NCBI GenBank assembly: GCA_004524445.1
Contig: SDNP01000005.1
Span: forward strand, 37,522-101,521
Source: Candidatus Thorarchaeota archaeon
Lineage (GTDB): Archaea; Asgardarchaeota; Thorarchaeia; Thorarchaeales; Thorarchaeaceae
Direction: 5' to 3'
DNA: 64,000 bases
Shown here piece after piece: positions 18,469-26,521 of this stretch. The stretch's first letter is position 1, and each line of letters starts with the position of its first letter. The notes under the pieces are model-generated. The model had not been told where the DNA came from. It searched no databases and saw nothing but the letters and a program-made list of their open reading frames with translations. The translations under genes were made by a program, and so were the position numbers.

Positions 18469-19193
18469 ATCGTTTCGGAGTCATTCTCCAAACGCAAATC
18501 TATCCATTTCCTAACCATTTTTGTTACAAGTTCGGAAGCGGCGGCCATTACGATTTTGTCTGCATCCTCTGAAAGAAGTGATGTGGGGTCAACACCCGAC
18601 CGCGCAATCCTCAACAATGATGGGTAACAAAGGAAACCAAGTCCTTGAATAATCTCCTGAGAATCCTCACCATGAATGTCGATTTCTTTACCCAAAGCTT
18701 CAGCCGGGTCTCTCTTCGAATCAGCATCAAGTAAGTCTTCAAGAACCGCCCTTGAACCGGTTATTGTAACATCTGGCTCTATGCATTCATCAAATACATC
18801 TGCCTCACTTGAATAAAAAACGAGAGAAACTTCTTCTCCATCATCCGTGATGAAGCATATTGTGATATCAACATATGACGGGTCAGTGCTCTGCATATAG
18901 TTGTCGAAATCCTCCTCAGTCAATTTATGGAGCCGCCTTGCCTTCTCCAAACTGACTTTCAATGCCGCCCGGCTACCATCGACTACAGGCCCTAGGTATT
19001 CCATAAGCATGTACTCGTTGTCGTTTATGCCATTTGCGAGTGTATTCAAGAGTTGTGCTAGATACTTCTTTCTTGGTTCATTCAAGGCAATCACTATAAA
19101 TTGCGCCAGTTTGCTTTTAGAGATACTGCCAACAACATGAAACAGCAAAGAAAGAAAAGCACGAACTGCATCATAATGGATAGTGTCTTTCAA
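18465..19193 (-). CDS. Unknown protein with a possible SCP2-like segment
   Basis: A soluble 242-residue protein. The segment PDVTITGSRAVLEDLL followed by a GKEIDIHGE turn resembles the central strands of SCP2 sterol-carrier domains, but the match is weak and a search is needed before naming it. The start is a TTG at 19193 that overlaps the ATG of the divergent amidohydrolase-like gene, and no ATG exists in the first 70 codons. The two genes therefore have overlapping 5' ends, and each promoter must lie inside the other gene. The 3' end overlaps the HDAC gene by 4 nt. Confidence 0.55.
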   Translation of the reverse strand: MKDTIHYDAVRAFLSLLFHVVGSISKSKLAQFIVIALNEPRKKYLAQLLNTLANGINDNEYMLMEYLGPVVDGSRAALKVSLEKARRLHKLTEEDFDNYMQSTDPSYVDITICFITDDGEEVSLVFYSSEADVFDECIEPDVTITGSRAVLEDLLDADSKRDPAEALGKEIDIHGEDSQEIIQGLGFLCYPSLLRIARSGVDPTSLLSEDADKIVMAAASELVTKMVRKWIDLRLENDSETI

Positions 19194-19945
19194 TGACTAC
19201 CGATATTCATACTGTTCTTGGGTCAAATCGAATGACGACTAAACAGGTAGATGAAATGAATTTGGCTCGTCATACCGATGTATTAGTAGATAGAATGGAT
19301 ACATTTGGTATTGACAGGGCTCTTTTGACCCCAATTGACCCAAATCAGGGCAATGAACTTTATCTAACTGCTGCTGATATCTATCCGGATAGGCTATTTT
19401 CCGCTTGTACTCTTATTCCCAGGCCTATTGAAACAGCAAGAGTGAAACTAAGAAGCTATGTAGACAGAGGATGCCTTGCATTGGTTTTAGATGAAGACCT
19501 CTATTATCCTGATGATCCAGCAACCCACGCACTCCTTCGTACAGCTATTCAGGAGGATTTGGTGATATATTTCAGGTCCTGCAAGTTGGCTGAAACAAGG
19601 AGTTTCATCGAAAGTTCTGCTAACGTATACCCTGAAGCAAAATTTGTGATACTAGAGATGGGTGGACTCTTTGGATTCCCTAATCTTATTCCTTTGCTTT
19701 CAAAACCAAATATATGGTTAGAAACATCGATCACTCTGGTAAAACTTGTGGAATCTCCGCTTCGTGTTTTTTTGGATGCATTGATTCAGGACATGGGAGT
19801 GAACAAACTGGTTCTAGGGTCCGGCCACCATACAGAATACCCCGATATGCAGGCGGCTTTGAACATGATGGACCTAAATTATGAACAGAACAGAATTCTC
19901 ACCAAGGAGAATGCATGGGTAATATTAGGTTTGAGATTTTCATAA
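19193..19945 (+). CDS. Amidohydrolase-2-like TIM-barrel protein
   Basis: A 250-residue protein resembling the amidohydrolase 2 (metal-dependent hydrolase) family. The N-terminal TDIHTVLGS corresponds to the first metal motif DxH. Then come MDTFGIDRALL, LIPRPIETARVKLR, a barrel strand FVILEMGG, and VLGSGHHTEYPD near residue 205, where the family has a terminal Asp/His segment. The second-strand histidine is not obvious (YFRSCKL where YxHxG is usual), so activity is uncertain. The substrate is unknown. The start overlaps the divergent gene on the other strand. Confidence 0.7.
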   Translation: MTTDIHTVLGSNRMTTKQVDEMNLARHTDVLVDRMDTFGIDRALLTPIDPNQGNELYLTAADIYPDRLFSACTLIPRPIETARVKLRSYVDRGCLALVLDEDLYYPDDPATHALLRTAIQEDLVIYFRSCKLAETRSFIESSANVYPEAKFVILEMGGLFGFPNLIPLLSKPNIWLETSITLVKLVESPLRVFLDALIQDMGVNKLVLGSGHHTEYPDMQAALNMMDLNYEQNRILTKENAWVILGLRFS

Positions 19946-19955
19946 TATGTACCAA

Positions 19956-20294
19956 TCAGCTAAGGTCCAATATTGCTTTGTGAATGTGTTGTTCAAGTTC
20001 ATCTTCTCTTGGAATCCCGATTATTCTTGTTGCACCGATGATAGTGGTTGGAAGCGCCATGATTCTTTTTTCCTCTAGTATGCTGGGCTTATCATCGATA
20101 TTGACTTCAATGACATGAAGGTGCAGTCCATCCATGGATGACTTCTCGGCTGCCTGCCTAGCTACATGCAAAGCCTGCTCGCAGAATAGACACTGATTAC
20201 TTGTATAAACTGTCACATCAGTGGATGCTTCCATATTGACATTAGATCCATAAGTACCGCTAGTCTTGTTTTCGGTATATCTTTCCATGTGCAT
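19956..20294 (-). CDS. Glutaredoxin/thioredoxin-fold protein with CxxC
   Basis: After an N-terminal tail of about 25 residues comes a compact thioredoxin-like domain: VTVYTSNQCLFCEQA with the redox pair in CLFC, the strand HVIEVNIDD, and the cis-proline region ALPTTIIG. Such small archaeal proteins act as disulfide reductases. The partner reductase is not in the window. Three in-frame ATGs occur at 20303, 20294 and 20288. GAGGA just upstream of 20303 is best spaced for 20294. Its stop lies 10 nt from the convergent amidohydrolase-like gene. Confidence 0.8.
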   Translation of the reverse strand: MHMERYTENKTSGTYGSNVNMEASTDVTVYTSNQCLFCEQALHVARQAAEKSSMDGLHLHVIEVNIDDKPSILEEKRIMALPTTIIGATRIIGIPREDELEQHIHKAILDLS

Positions 20295-20376
20295 CTTCTT
20301 CATTCCTCTTTGTTGTCAGGTCTCTTTGAAGGCAGGACAATGTGACGAAGCAATTCAGGGTTCATTTGCGAGTGCG

Positions 20377-20610
20377 TCATTCTGCAAAGGCAGGAGGTTT
20401 AAGCCGGATTTCACTTCTAATCCGGTCAATTGCTCTCAGAGGTATTGCTTCCCAACTAGACGATGCGTTTGGACGCTTATCACGCTCCACTATAACCATG
20501 GGCCCATCGCTGCTATCAATCCAAAGTTTCTTGACCCGTCCTATGGGATAACCTCTGAAGTCAGTTACGATTTTGTTTTTCAGTAGCCATTTCATCTCAT
20601 CAGTCGTCAT
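20377..20610 (-). CDS. PRC-barrel domain protein
   Basis: A 77-residue protein whose core, VTDFRGYPIGRVKKLWID then GPMVIVER and a trailing AIPLRAIDRI, follows the PRC-barrel pattern (a strand, GxxIGxV, then a hydrophobic strand). In archaea small PRC-barrel proteins are common, including one linked to cell division (CdpB type), but this copy has no division gene beside it. It could be cotranscribed with the membrane protein upstream at 21277, as both run on the minus strand with an 79-nt gap. Confidence 0.7.
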   Translation of the reverse strand: MTTDEMKWLLKNKIVTDFRGYPIGRVKKLWIDSSDGPMVIVERDKRPNASSSWEAIPLRAIDRIRSEIRLKPPAFAE

Positions 20611-20689
20611 TGCTTGTCGGAATGAAGAACACGATAATCATTGATAGGGATGTGTACAACGGCTGTAACATTCACTCTTGGGAATCTTA

Positions 20690-21277
20690 TCATTGAGACT
20701 CCGATTCATCCTCAGTTTCATAACCCCAATCAACAATGACATCATCGCTACTTGGAATCAGAGACCCTCCAATACAATAGCCAGTGGCACCCATAAGAAG
20801 TCCAACAATATTTAGAACTCCGCCTATGACGATATAAAGCCGTGAATCGCTGATTTGTTTGAGGGACAATTCAACGTTAGATGCCCCCTCAATACGCTCT
20901 ACTCGAATAGTATATGCTCCGGTCTGCAAATCCACAATCTCTCTATATTCATAAGTTAAAGGATCAACACCAGGCATTTTATCGGAGAGGGTCATTGTGA
21001 TATTCACGAACTGGATTAACTGAGTATCATTATTCTTGATGCTAATGTCCACTATCACACTACCATTAGTTTCGGGCCGCACCGTGGTGGTTATCTCGAG
21101 TTGGGGGTAATATCCGCTTTCCTCCCAAATATCAAATGCACTGGTATCCCCTTGATTCGAAATATAACTAGTATAATGATACGGAGCTAGAAGCACAATA
21201 GCTCCACCAAGAAGTAAAACGAAAGCGCCTCCAAAATAGAAAAGTGCCTTCTTATTGAACCATGAACCTCTCATCAT
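20690..21277 (-). CDS. Two-pass membrane protein with extracellular domain
   Basis: A 195-residue protein. An N-terminal membrane segment (residues about 12-30, YFGGAFVLLLGGAIVLL) precedes a roughly 100-residue outer domain with NGS, NDT and NIT sequons and beta-strand character. A second membrane segment (YIVIGGVLNIVGLLMGATGY) and an acidic cytosolic tail follow. The family is not recognised. It runs toward the PRC-barrel gene and is divergent from the TGT-like gene across about 300 nt. Confidence 0.65.
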   Translation of the reverse strand: MMRGSWFNKKALFYFGGAFVLLLGGAIVLLAPYHYTSYISNQGDTSAFDIWEESGYYPQLEITTTVRPETNGSVIVDISIKNNDTQLIQFVNITMTLSDKMPGVDPLTYEYREIVDLQTGAYTIRVERIEGASNVELSLKQISDSRLYIVIGGVLNIVGLLMGATGYCIGGSLIPSSDDVIVDWGYETEDESESQ

Positions 21278-21584
21278 ACTACACTAATTGTGGATTTCCA
21301 TTTGATAATATAGATGTAACGAACTAAGCGTTCTACCAACTGAAGAGTGCCCTGCAAATTCATCCTTATGGGTAAGAGAATCAACCCTTCAATGTTGATG
21401 ACATCACTTACGAGTTTTGCTGATGTAGTGGAGGAAGAGTCCAATCTTTGTCTAGGTTGAATAAGATCGAGGTACTTCAGGTGTCATGTACTGAATTGAA
21501 ATGCAAGTCTGAGTGGTTTATATTATCTATGCATGACAGACTATAGTAGCAATTTTGTCTGTGGAGCAAAGATGGGGGATATGA
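21278..21584 (+). promoter_or_regulatory. Divergent intergenic region with promoter for the TGT-like gene
   Basis: About 300 nt without a gene. A good TATA box TTTATATTAT is at 21517-21526, which predicts a start of transcription near 21547 and a leader of about 38 nt. GGGGGA at 21574-21579 is the ribosome binding site for the ATG at 21585. No other structure stands out. Confidence 0.5.
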
Positions 21585-22688
21585 ATGATTTCCAGACGGA
21601 AGAGACAGACTGGATTATCTCCTTTGATACCGAAGAATCATTTCGCTTCTATGTCATTTTTCCGAGAGAAACCACTAATCGAGTGGGATTTTACTAGTGC
21701 TGTATTGTTTACATCATATGATATTCATAGAAGTTCAGATTTTTGGATTGATTCTATTCTCAGGAGAGGAATGACACTAAAAGAAGGCCTTGTTGAGTTG
21801 GGCTTCAAAAAATCAAATACTCTGGTGGCTGATACAGGAGTCTTCGAAATTGAAGCACGAAAATCGGGGATAGCTAGAAGACTTGGCATCACTCCAGATA
21901 TAGAATTGTCAATCGAGCAAATATTCGAGGCGTATGAAATTTCTGGGGCGGATTATTTTGTATCACCAGATGAAATCATACTACCGACGGATGATATCAT
22001 TACTACAAGAGTAAAGGTAGAGAAGATAAAGAGTAATATGCTCTCGTTCTTGAAGCAATTTCCCGCTAAGAAAGCAATTGGCGTTATTCAAGGCAATTCC
22101 AGATCAGTTATCTCTGAAATATATGACTTCTATAGGTCACATAACTTGAAGATTTTTGCCGCCGGAGGAATAATTCCGCTTTACAAATACGACAAAGAAT
22201 TATTCAAAAGAACTCTGAGATACATTCGTCAGATTACTAACGGTTTTTGGTTGCATACCTTCGGGCTACCGATGATTAAGCTCCTTCCGTTTTACTTGGG
22301 GATAGTTGGAATGGATAGTGTCGATACTTCCATGCTGCTCTATCTCACAGCTAGAAGACGATATCTTCAAGGCATACGTGCTTTGCAAGTGCGCATAGCC
22401 AAATTTGATGAATGCAGTTGTAGAGGATGTAGATTACTCAAGACTAAACTGCACCCTCGTTCCATTGATTTCTTCACGGCGTTATATATACATAATCTAA
22501 CTGAAGCTACTAAGATCAGCAAGAACCCCATGGCATTCATATCATCTTCTTCAGACAGGAAGGACTCAAAGGGCGCGAAAGAACATAAACCAACGGAACC
22601 GTTCGAGTCACATGATTCTGGCAAAATCTACAAAGACCCGAACGGGAGAACTGCATCTGACATCTTTGTGGAAACAAAAGGCGGCTGA
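21585..22688 (+). CDS. tRNA-guanine transglycosylase superfamily paralog (short, no PUA)
   Basis: A 367-residue TIM-barrel protein of the TGT superfamily. LVADTGVFE holds Asp83, matching the general-acid Asp of LADSGGFQ in TGT. GMDSVDTS holds Asp247, matching the nucleophile. CSCRGC (Cys277, 279, 282) with His303 fits the zinc site. VSPDEIILPTDD, IGVIQG and FAAGGIIPLY are family strands. It lacks the extra C-terminal and PUA domains of archaeosine TgtA (usually above 500 residues) and departs from the SGGFQ base-binding loop. The C-terminal 55 residues are low-complexity and charged. It may act on another RNA or, like DpdA, on DNA. No preQ0 synthesis gene is near. Confidence 0.75.
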   Translation: MISRRKRQTGLSPLIPKNHFASMSFFREKPLIEWDFTSAVLFTSYDIHRSSDFWIDSILRRGMTLKEGLVELGFKKSNTLVADTGVFEIEARKSGIARRLGITPDIELSIEQIFEAYEISGADYFVSPDEIILPTDDIITTRVKVEKIKSNMLSFLKQFPAKKAIGVIQGNSRSVISEIYDFYRSHNLKIFAAGGIIPLYKYDKELFKRTLRYIRQITNGFWLHTFGLPMIKLLPFYLGIVGMDSVDTSMLLYLTARRRYLQGIRALQVRIAKFDECSCRGCRLLKTKLHPRSIDFFTALYIHNLTEATKISKNPMAFISSSSDRKDSKGAKEHKPTEPFESHDSGKIYKDPNGRTASDIFVETKGG

Positions 22689-22841
22689 GGGGAATTACTA
22701 TTTGAGTGGAGGAATCCTCTAAGGTGAGGCTCTTCTGAATTTCTCCACAGCCTTCCTGATACCTATTGTGACTGTGACCGTCAATTTTAAGTAGTCAGGA
22801 ACTTGCGGAAGTCATGAACTTGCAAAGGGAGCAATCCAGCT

Positions 22842-23237
22842 ATGGTATACTTCGAACTCATGCTAATTCCATTCGCGGTAATTGTCGTAATATTTGTCAT
22901 CTTCTGGATCGTACAAGAGGGGACTAAGTGGCAAAAACACCCCTATCTCGGCGTATTTGCGAGATTTATTCAAGCATCGCCTGCTAGGGCATTCTTCACA
23001 TTTCTCGTGCTAACCATAGCAATCGTACCTTCCACCCTAGGTTTGATGATGGGAGTATGGCTAGATATTTTCGCTGCAGGCAATACCCCCTCAAACACAA
23101 CCCCCGTCGTAAATACTCTATTGCTGATGTTTCTGATGCTTGCTGGGATGATACCTGTTCTATGGGGTAGCTTCGGAACGTGGAGACAATCAGTTAGAAG
23201 CGCAGCTGATGTCAGAGTTAGAACAACCCAAGAATAG
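22842..23237 (+). CDS. Small membrane protein, three segments
   Basis: A 131-residue protein with hydrophobic stretches near residues 5-24 (MLIPFAVIVVIFVIFWIV), 50-72 and 92-112, and a basic C-terminal tail. No family is recognised. AGGGAG lies 11 nt before the ATG. It stands between the TGT-like gene (153 nt upstream) and the MBL gene. The preceding gap shows no structure I can support. Confidence 0.6.
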   Translation: MVYFELMLIPFAVIVVIFVIFWIVQEGTKWQKHPYLGVFARFIQASPARAFFTFLVLTIAIVPSTLGLMMGVWLDIFAAGNTPSNTTPVVNTLLLMFLMLAGMIPVLWGSFGTWRQSVRSAADVRVRTTQE

Positions 23238-23252
23238 CATAACCTCACCAGT

Positions 23253-23284
23253 GGCGGGCATAAGGTTATCACCTTGCATCCGCC
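23253..23284 (+). terminator. Imperfect hairpin between membrane-protein and MBL genes
   Basis: GGCGG (23253-23257) pairs with CCGCC (23280-23284), and AAGGT (23262-23266) pairs with ACCTT (23271-23275) around a TATC loop. An alternative pairing ATAACCT (23239-23245) with AGGTTAT (23263-23269) overlaps it. No T run follows, so it may be a leader structure of the MBL gene rather than a terminator. Confidence 0.4.
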
Positions 23285-23306
23285 CTCATAATTGGGTGAG
23301 TTGAAT

Positions 23307-24230
23307 ATGCAGGGAAAAGCCGTTCAGATAACACCAGAAATTTATACCATTATTGGAGGCAAATTCCCATTATGCAATTCGGTTCTTGTTATTTCTGACC
23401 AAGTGTCGATAATTGACCCTGGATGCCGCTTGGAAGATTTGAGGACATTCTTGCATACAAAGAATCTTGAGCAGAATGATATCGATAATATTGTGCTATC
23501 CCACATTCATCCCGATCATATCACTCATGCAGCACGTTTGAAAAGAGTGAGTGACTGCAAGATATGGGCGAATGAAATCACAGCTCCTCTATTTGATGAT
23601 AAAGAGAAGATGAAGAACTTCTTGGGTTTTCACCCAGGACACAAAATCCGCCCATTTTGGGAAGCGATGGTAAACAATAAGATGTACGGGGCACTCGATG
23701 AATCAGAAGTAGACTACATCCTTGCTGATCGTGAAAGATTTTCGTTAGGCGGAATCGAAGGTACGACTTTGTTTACTCCGGGACATACGCCTGACCATAT
23801 GTGCATTGAATTTGCTGAATCTAATTACATATTTGGAGCAGACATCGATTGCACTGACTTCGGACCGTACTATGGTCATCCAAACTCTTCAATCGAGGAT
23901 TTCAAGAGGTCAATCTCACTCGTCATGTCGAAAAGCTATGAGGGGCTTATCAGTGGGCATCTTCTTGAGCCCATTGTTAGAGATCATGTTTCTGCACTGA
24001 AGTCATATCGAATGCATTTTGATTTGAGGGAAGACTTCATCCTAATGCGAATAAGCAAAGGAGCTCGTTCTATAGATGAAATAATGGAGGAACCCATCAT
24101 CTACAAGTCGCTATCAGACTTTGTACTCCTTCAGTTTGAGAGATGGATGGTTGAACACCACTTGAACTCGCTAATTCAGAAGGAATTGGTTCGAAATGAT
24201 AATGGAATCTATAGGACAATCAGAGCATAA
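23307..24230 (+). CDS. Metallo-beta-lactamase-fold hydrolase
   Basis: A 307-residue MBL-fold protein. HIHPDH at His66-His71 gives the binuclear metal motif HxHxDH. TPGHTPDHM supplies the next His, FGADIDC the bridging Asp, and ISGHL the last His. The family covers glyoxalase II-like thioesterases, lactonases and others. The C-terminal 80 residues form a helical, winged-helix-like extension (SLSDFVLLQFERWMVEHHLN), as in LACTB2-type members. The substrate is not determined. The frame extends to a TTG at 23292, but GGTGAG 6 nt before the ATG at 23307 decides the start. Confidence 0.85.
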   Translation: MQGKAVQITPEIYTIIGGKFPLCNSVLVISDQVSIIDPGCRLEDLRTFLHTKNLEQNDIDNIVLSHIHPDHITHAARLKRVSDCKIWANEITAPLFDDKEKMKNFLGFHPGHKIRPFWEAMVNNKMYGALDESEVDYILADRERFSLGGIEGTTLFTPGHTPDHMCIEFAESNYIFGADIDCTDFGPYYGHPNSSIEDFKRSISLVMSKSYEGLISGHLLEPIVRDHVSALKSYRMHFDLREDFILMRISKGARSIDEIMEEPIIYKSLSDFVLLQFERWMVEHHLNSLIQKELVRNDNGIYRTIRA

Positions 24231-24324
24231 TCAAAGTCCATTTCTACACACAGACAACATCTCAATCCTTATTAATTAACTATATTAAATCAGAGCTGCC
24301 ATTCACCATTGGGAAATGAATAAC

Positions 24325-26436
24325 ATGGTTGAATCAAAAACTAGTAACAGACTAATCCATGAGAAGAGCCCGTACCTCTTGCAGCATGCCCATAACCCAG
24401 TAGATTGGTACCCATGGGGTAAAGAAGCATTTTTTAAAGCAAGAGAAGAAAACAAACCGATTTTCTTGTCTATTGGGTACTCGACTTGCCATTGGTGTCA
24501 TGTAATGGAAAAAGAGTCCTTTGAGGATGAACAAGTGGCTGATTTGATGAATCAAGCCTTTGTAAATATCAAGGTTGACAGAGAGGAACGACCTGATATC
24601 GACAAAACGTATATGCAAGTAGCTCAGATGATTACTGGTCGTGGAGGATGGCCTCTCACAATTATTATGACTCCTGATAAGGAACCCTTCTTCGCTTCAA
24701 CATATATCCCCAAGAAAGGTAGATTCAACCAGATAGGGATGCTGGATTTAATACCACAAATTCGGAAACTTTGGGAAGATGACCAAGCAAGAATATCCGA
24801 TGTCACAAATAAGATCAAGCAAGCACTGAATCAGAAACCATCAACCATGGAAGAAAGAAGCCTAGACCGCTCAACAATTGATGATGCATTTCACGTATAT
24901 TCACAGCGATTCGATGATGAAAACGGCGGGTTCGGAAGGGCCCCAAAATTCCCATCCCCACATAATCTGATTTTCTTGCTGAGGTACTGGAGAAGAAGCA
25001 AAGACCAGTGGGCGCTACATATGGTGGAAAAGACATTGGACAAAATGAGACTTGGCGGAATTTTCGACCATATAGGGTACGGTTTCCATAGATACTCAAC
25101 TGATGCACAATGGCTACTCCCGCATTTCGAGAAAATGCTTTACGATCAGGCGATGCACATCATGGCATACACGGAGGCATATCAAGCCACTAAGAATCAG
25201 AACTACGCCGAGACTGCACACGAAATCATAGAATATCTTCAGAGAGATATGATGGACGAAGGAGGAGCATTTTATTCAGCAGAAGACGCTGACAGCGAAG
25301 GAGAAGAGGGTAAGTTCTATATCTGGACTAAGCAAGAAATTGAGAATGCACTATCAGATGAAGAATCACTACTCTTTGCTAAGGCATACAATATCTCTAA
25401 AGACGGAAATTTCAGAGATGAAGCCACACACAAGAGGACAGTGGCTAACATCCCTCATTTGCTTCATGATGAAGAGAAAATTGCAGAACAGCTTGGATTG
25501 GACTTTGACAGCTACGTTGCGCTGATGGACAGAATAAGAATCAAGCTCCTTGAAACGAGAGAGAAGCGGATACGACCACATTTGGATGATAAGATTCTGA
25601 CTGATTGGAACGGACTTGTCATTGCGGCACTCGCGAAGGCAGGCCACGTTATTGGTGTTCCTCATTATGTGACTCAAGCGGAAAAGGCACTAGATTTCAT
25701 ACTATCGAGAATGAGAAGGGATGGAGAACAATTACTTCATAGATATCGGGATAATGAGGCTGATGTAGACGCTTTCTTAGATGACTATGCGTTCCTAATT
25801 TGGGGAATAATCGAGCTGTATGAAAGTACATTCAAGACGAAATACCTGCAACTTGCTTTAGAATTGGCGAAAGAAATGATAGAGAAATTTCTAGATGAGG
25901 AGCAAGGAGCCTTCTTTTTTTCCAGCCATGATTCGGAGGAACTGCTAACGCGCAATAAAGACGGCTATGATGGAGCGATTCCGTCGGGCAACTCTGCTGC
26001 GGTTTTAGATCTGGTAAGACTTTCACGATTGACAGGTGATACTAGTCTAGAAGATATTGCAGAACAAACCATCAGAAGCTTTGGAGTTAGCATCAGCAAT
26101 AGCGGAGCAGGATTTTCTTGGATGCTGACCGCATTGGATTATTTGCTTGGCCCGTCATTTGAAATCGTAATCGCCGGCAGCAAATTTGATGAACAAACTG
26201 AGAAAATGATTGATGCCTTAAGAAACCACTATATCCCTACTAAAGTTGTCATATACAAGCCGGGGCGAGAAATAGATAATGAAATTGCGGCCCTTGCTCC
26301 GTATACAAAATATTATGATGTGGTGGAGGGAAAGGCAACTGCCCATGTCTGTGTTGAACATAACTGCAAGCTTCCAACCAATGATGTATCCAAGATGATT
26401 GAGCTTCTTAACTCTGAAGAGACACCAACAAAATAG
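24325..26436 (+). CDS. DUF255/YyaL-type protein: thioredoxin-like plus (alpha/alpha)6-barrel
   Basis: A 703-residue protein of the YyaL/SSP411 (spermatogenesis-associated 20) family. The N-terminal thioredoxin-like domain starts [21 protein letters not shown] and has the CxxC pair Cys55-Cys58 in [10 protein letters not shown], then [12 protein letters not shown]. The rest is a glycosidase-like helical barrel ([46 protein letters not shown]). Biochemical function in the family is not established. An ATG at 24316 is an alternative start. A TATA box TATATTAAA at 24281-24289 predicts a very short leader. It is transcribed alone. Confidence 0.92.
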   Translation: MVESKTSNRLIHEKSPYLLQHAHNPVDWYPWGKEAFFKAREENKPIFLSIGYSTCHWCHVMEKESFEDEQVADLMNQAFVNIKVDREERPDIDKTYMQVAQMITGRGGWPLTIIMTPDKEPFFASTYIPKKGRFNQIGMLDLIPQIRKLWEDDQARISDVTNKIKQALNQKPSTMEERSLDRSTIDDAFHVYSQRFDDENGGFGRAPKFPSPHNLIFLLRYWRRSKDQWALHMVEKTLDKMRLGGIFDHIGYGFHRYSTDAQWLLPHFEKMLYDQAMHIMAYTEAYQATKNQNYAETAHEIIEYLQRDMMDEGGAFYSAEDADSEGEEGKFYIWTKQEIENALSDEESLLFAKAYNISKDGNFRDEATHKRTVANIPHLLHDEEKIAEQLGLDFDSYVALMDRIRIKLLETREKRIRPHLDDKILTDWNGLVIAALAKAGHVIGVPHYVTQAEKALDFILSRMRRDGEQLLHRYRDNEADVDAFLDDYAFLIWGIIELYESTFKTKYLQLALELAKEMIEKFLDEEQGAFFFSSHDSEELLTRNKDGYDGAIPSGNSAAVLDLVRLSRLTGDTSLEDIAEQTIRSFGVSISNSGAGFSWMLTALDYLLGPSFEIVIAGSKFDEQTEKMIDALRNHYIPTKVVIYKPGREIDNEIAALAPYTKYYDVVEGKATAHVCVEHNCKLPTNDVSKMIELLNSEETPTK

Positions 26437-26521
26437 TTGAAAAGAACGCGCCATCCCATACTCTTATTTTCGGCCGGTTTTCGTGCAGTAGTGCCACTAA
26501 ATTAAACGGGGTATAGGCATT

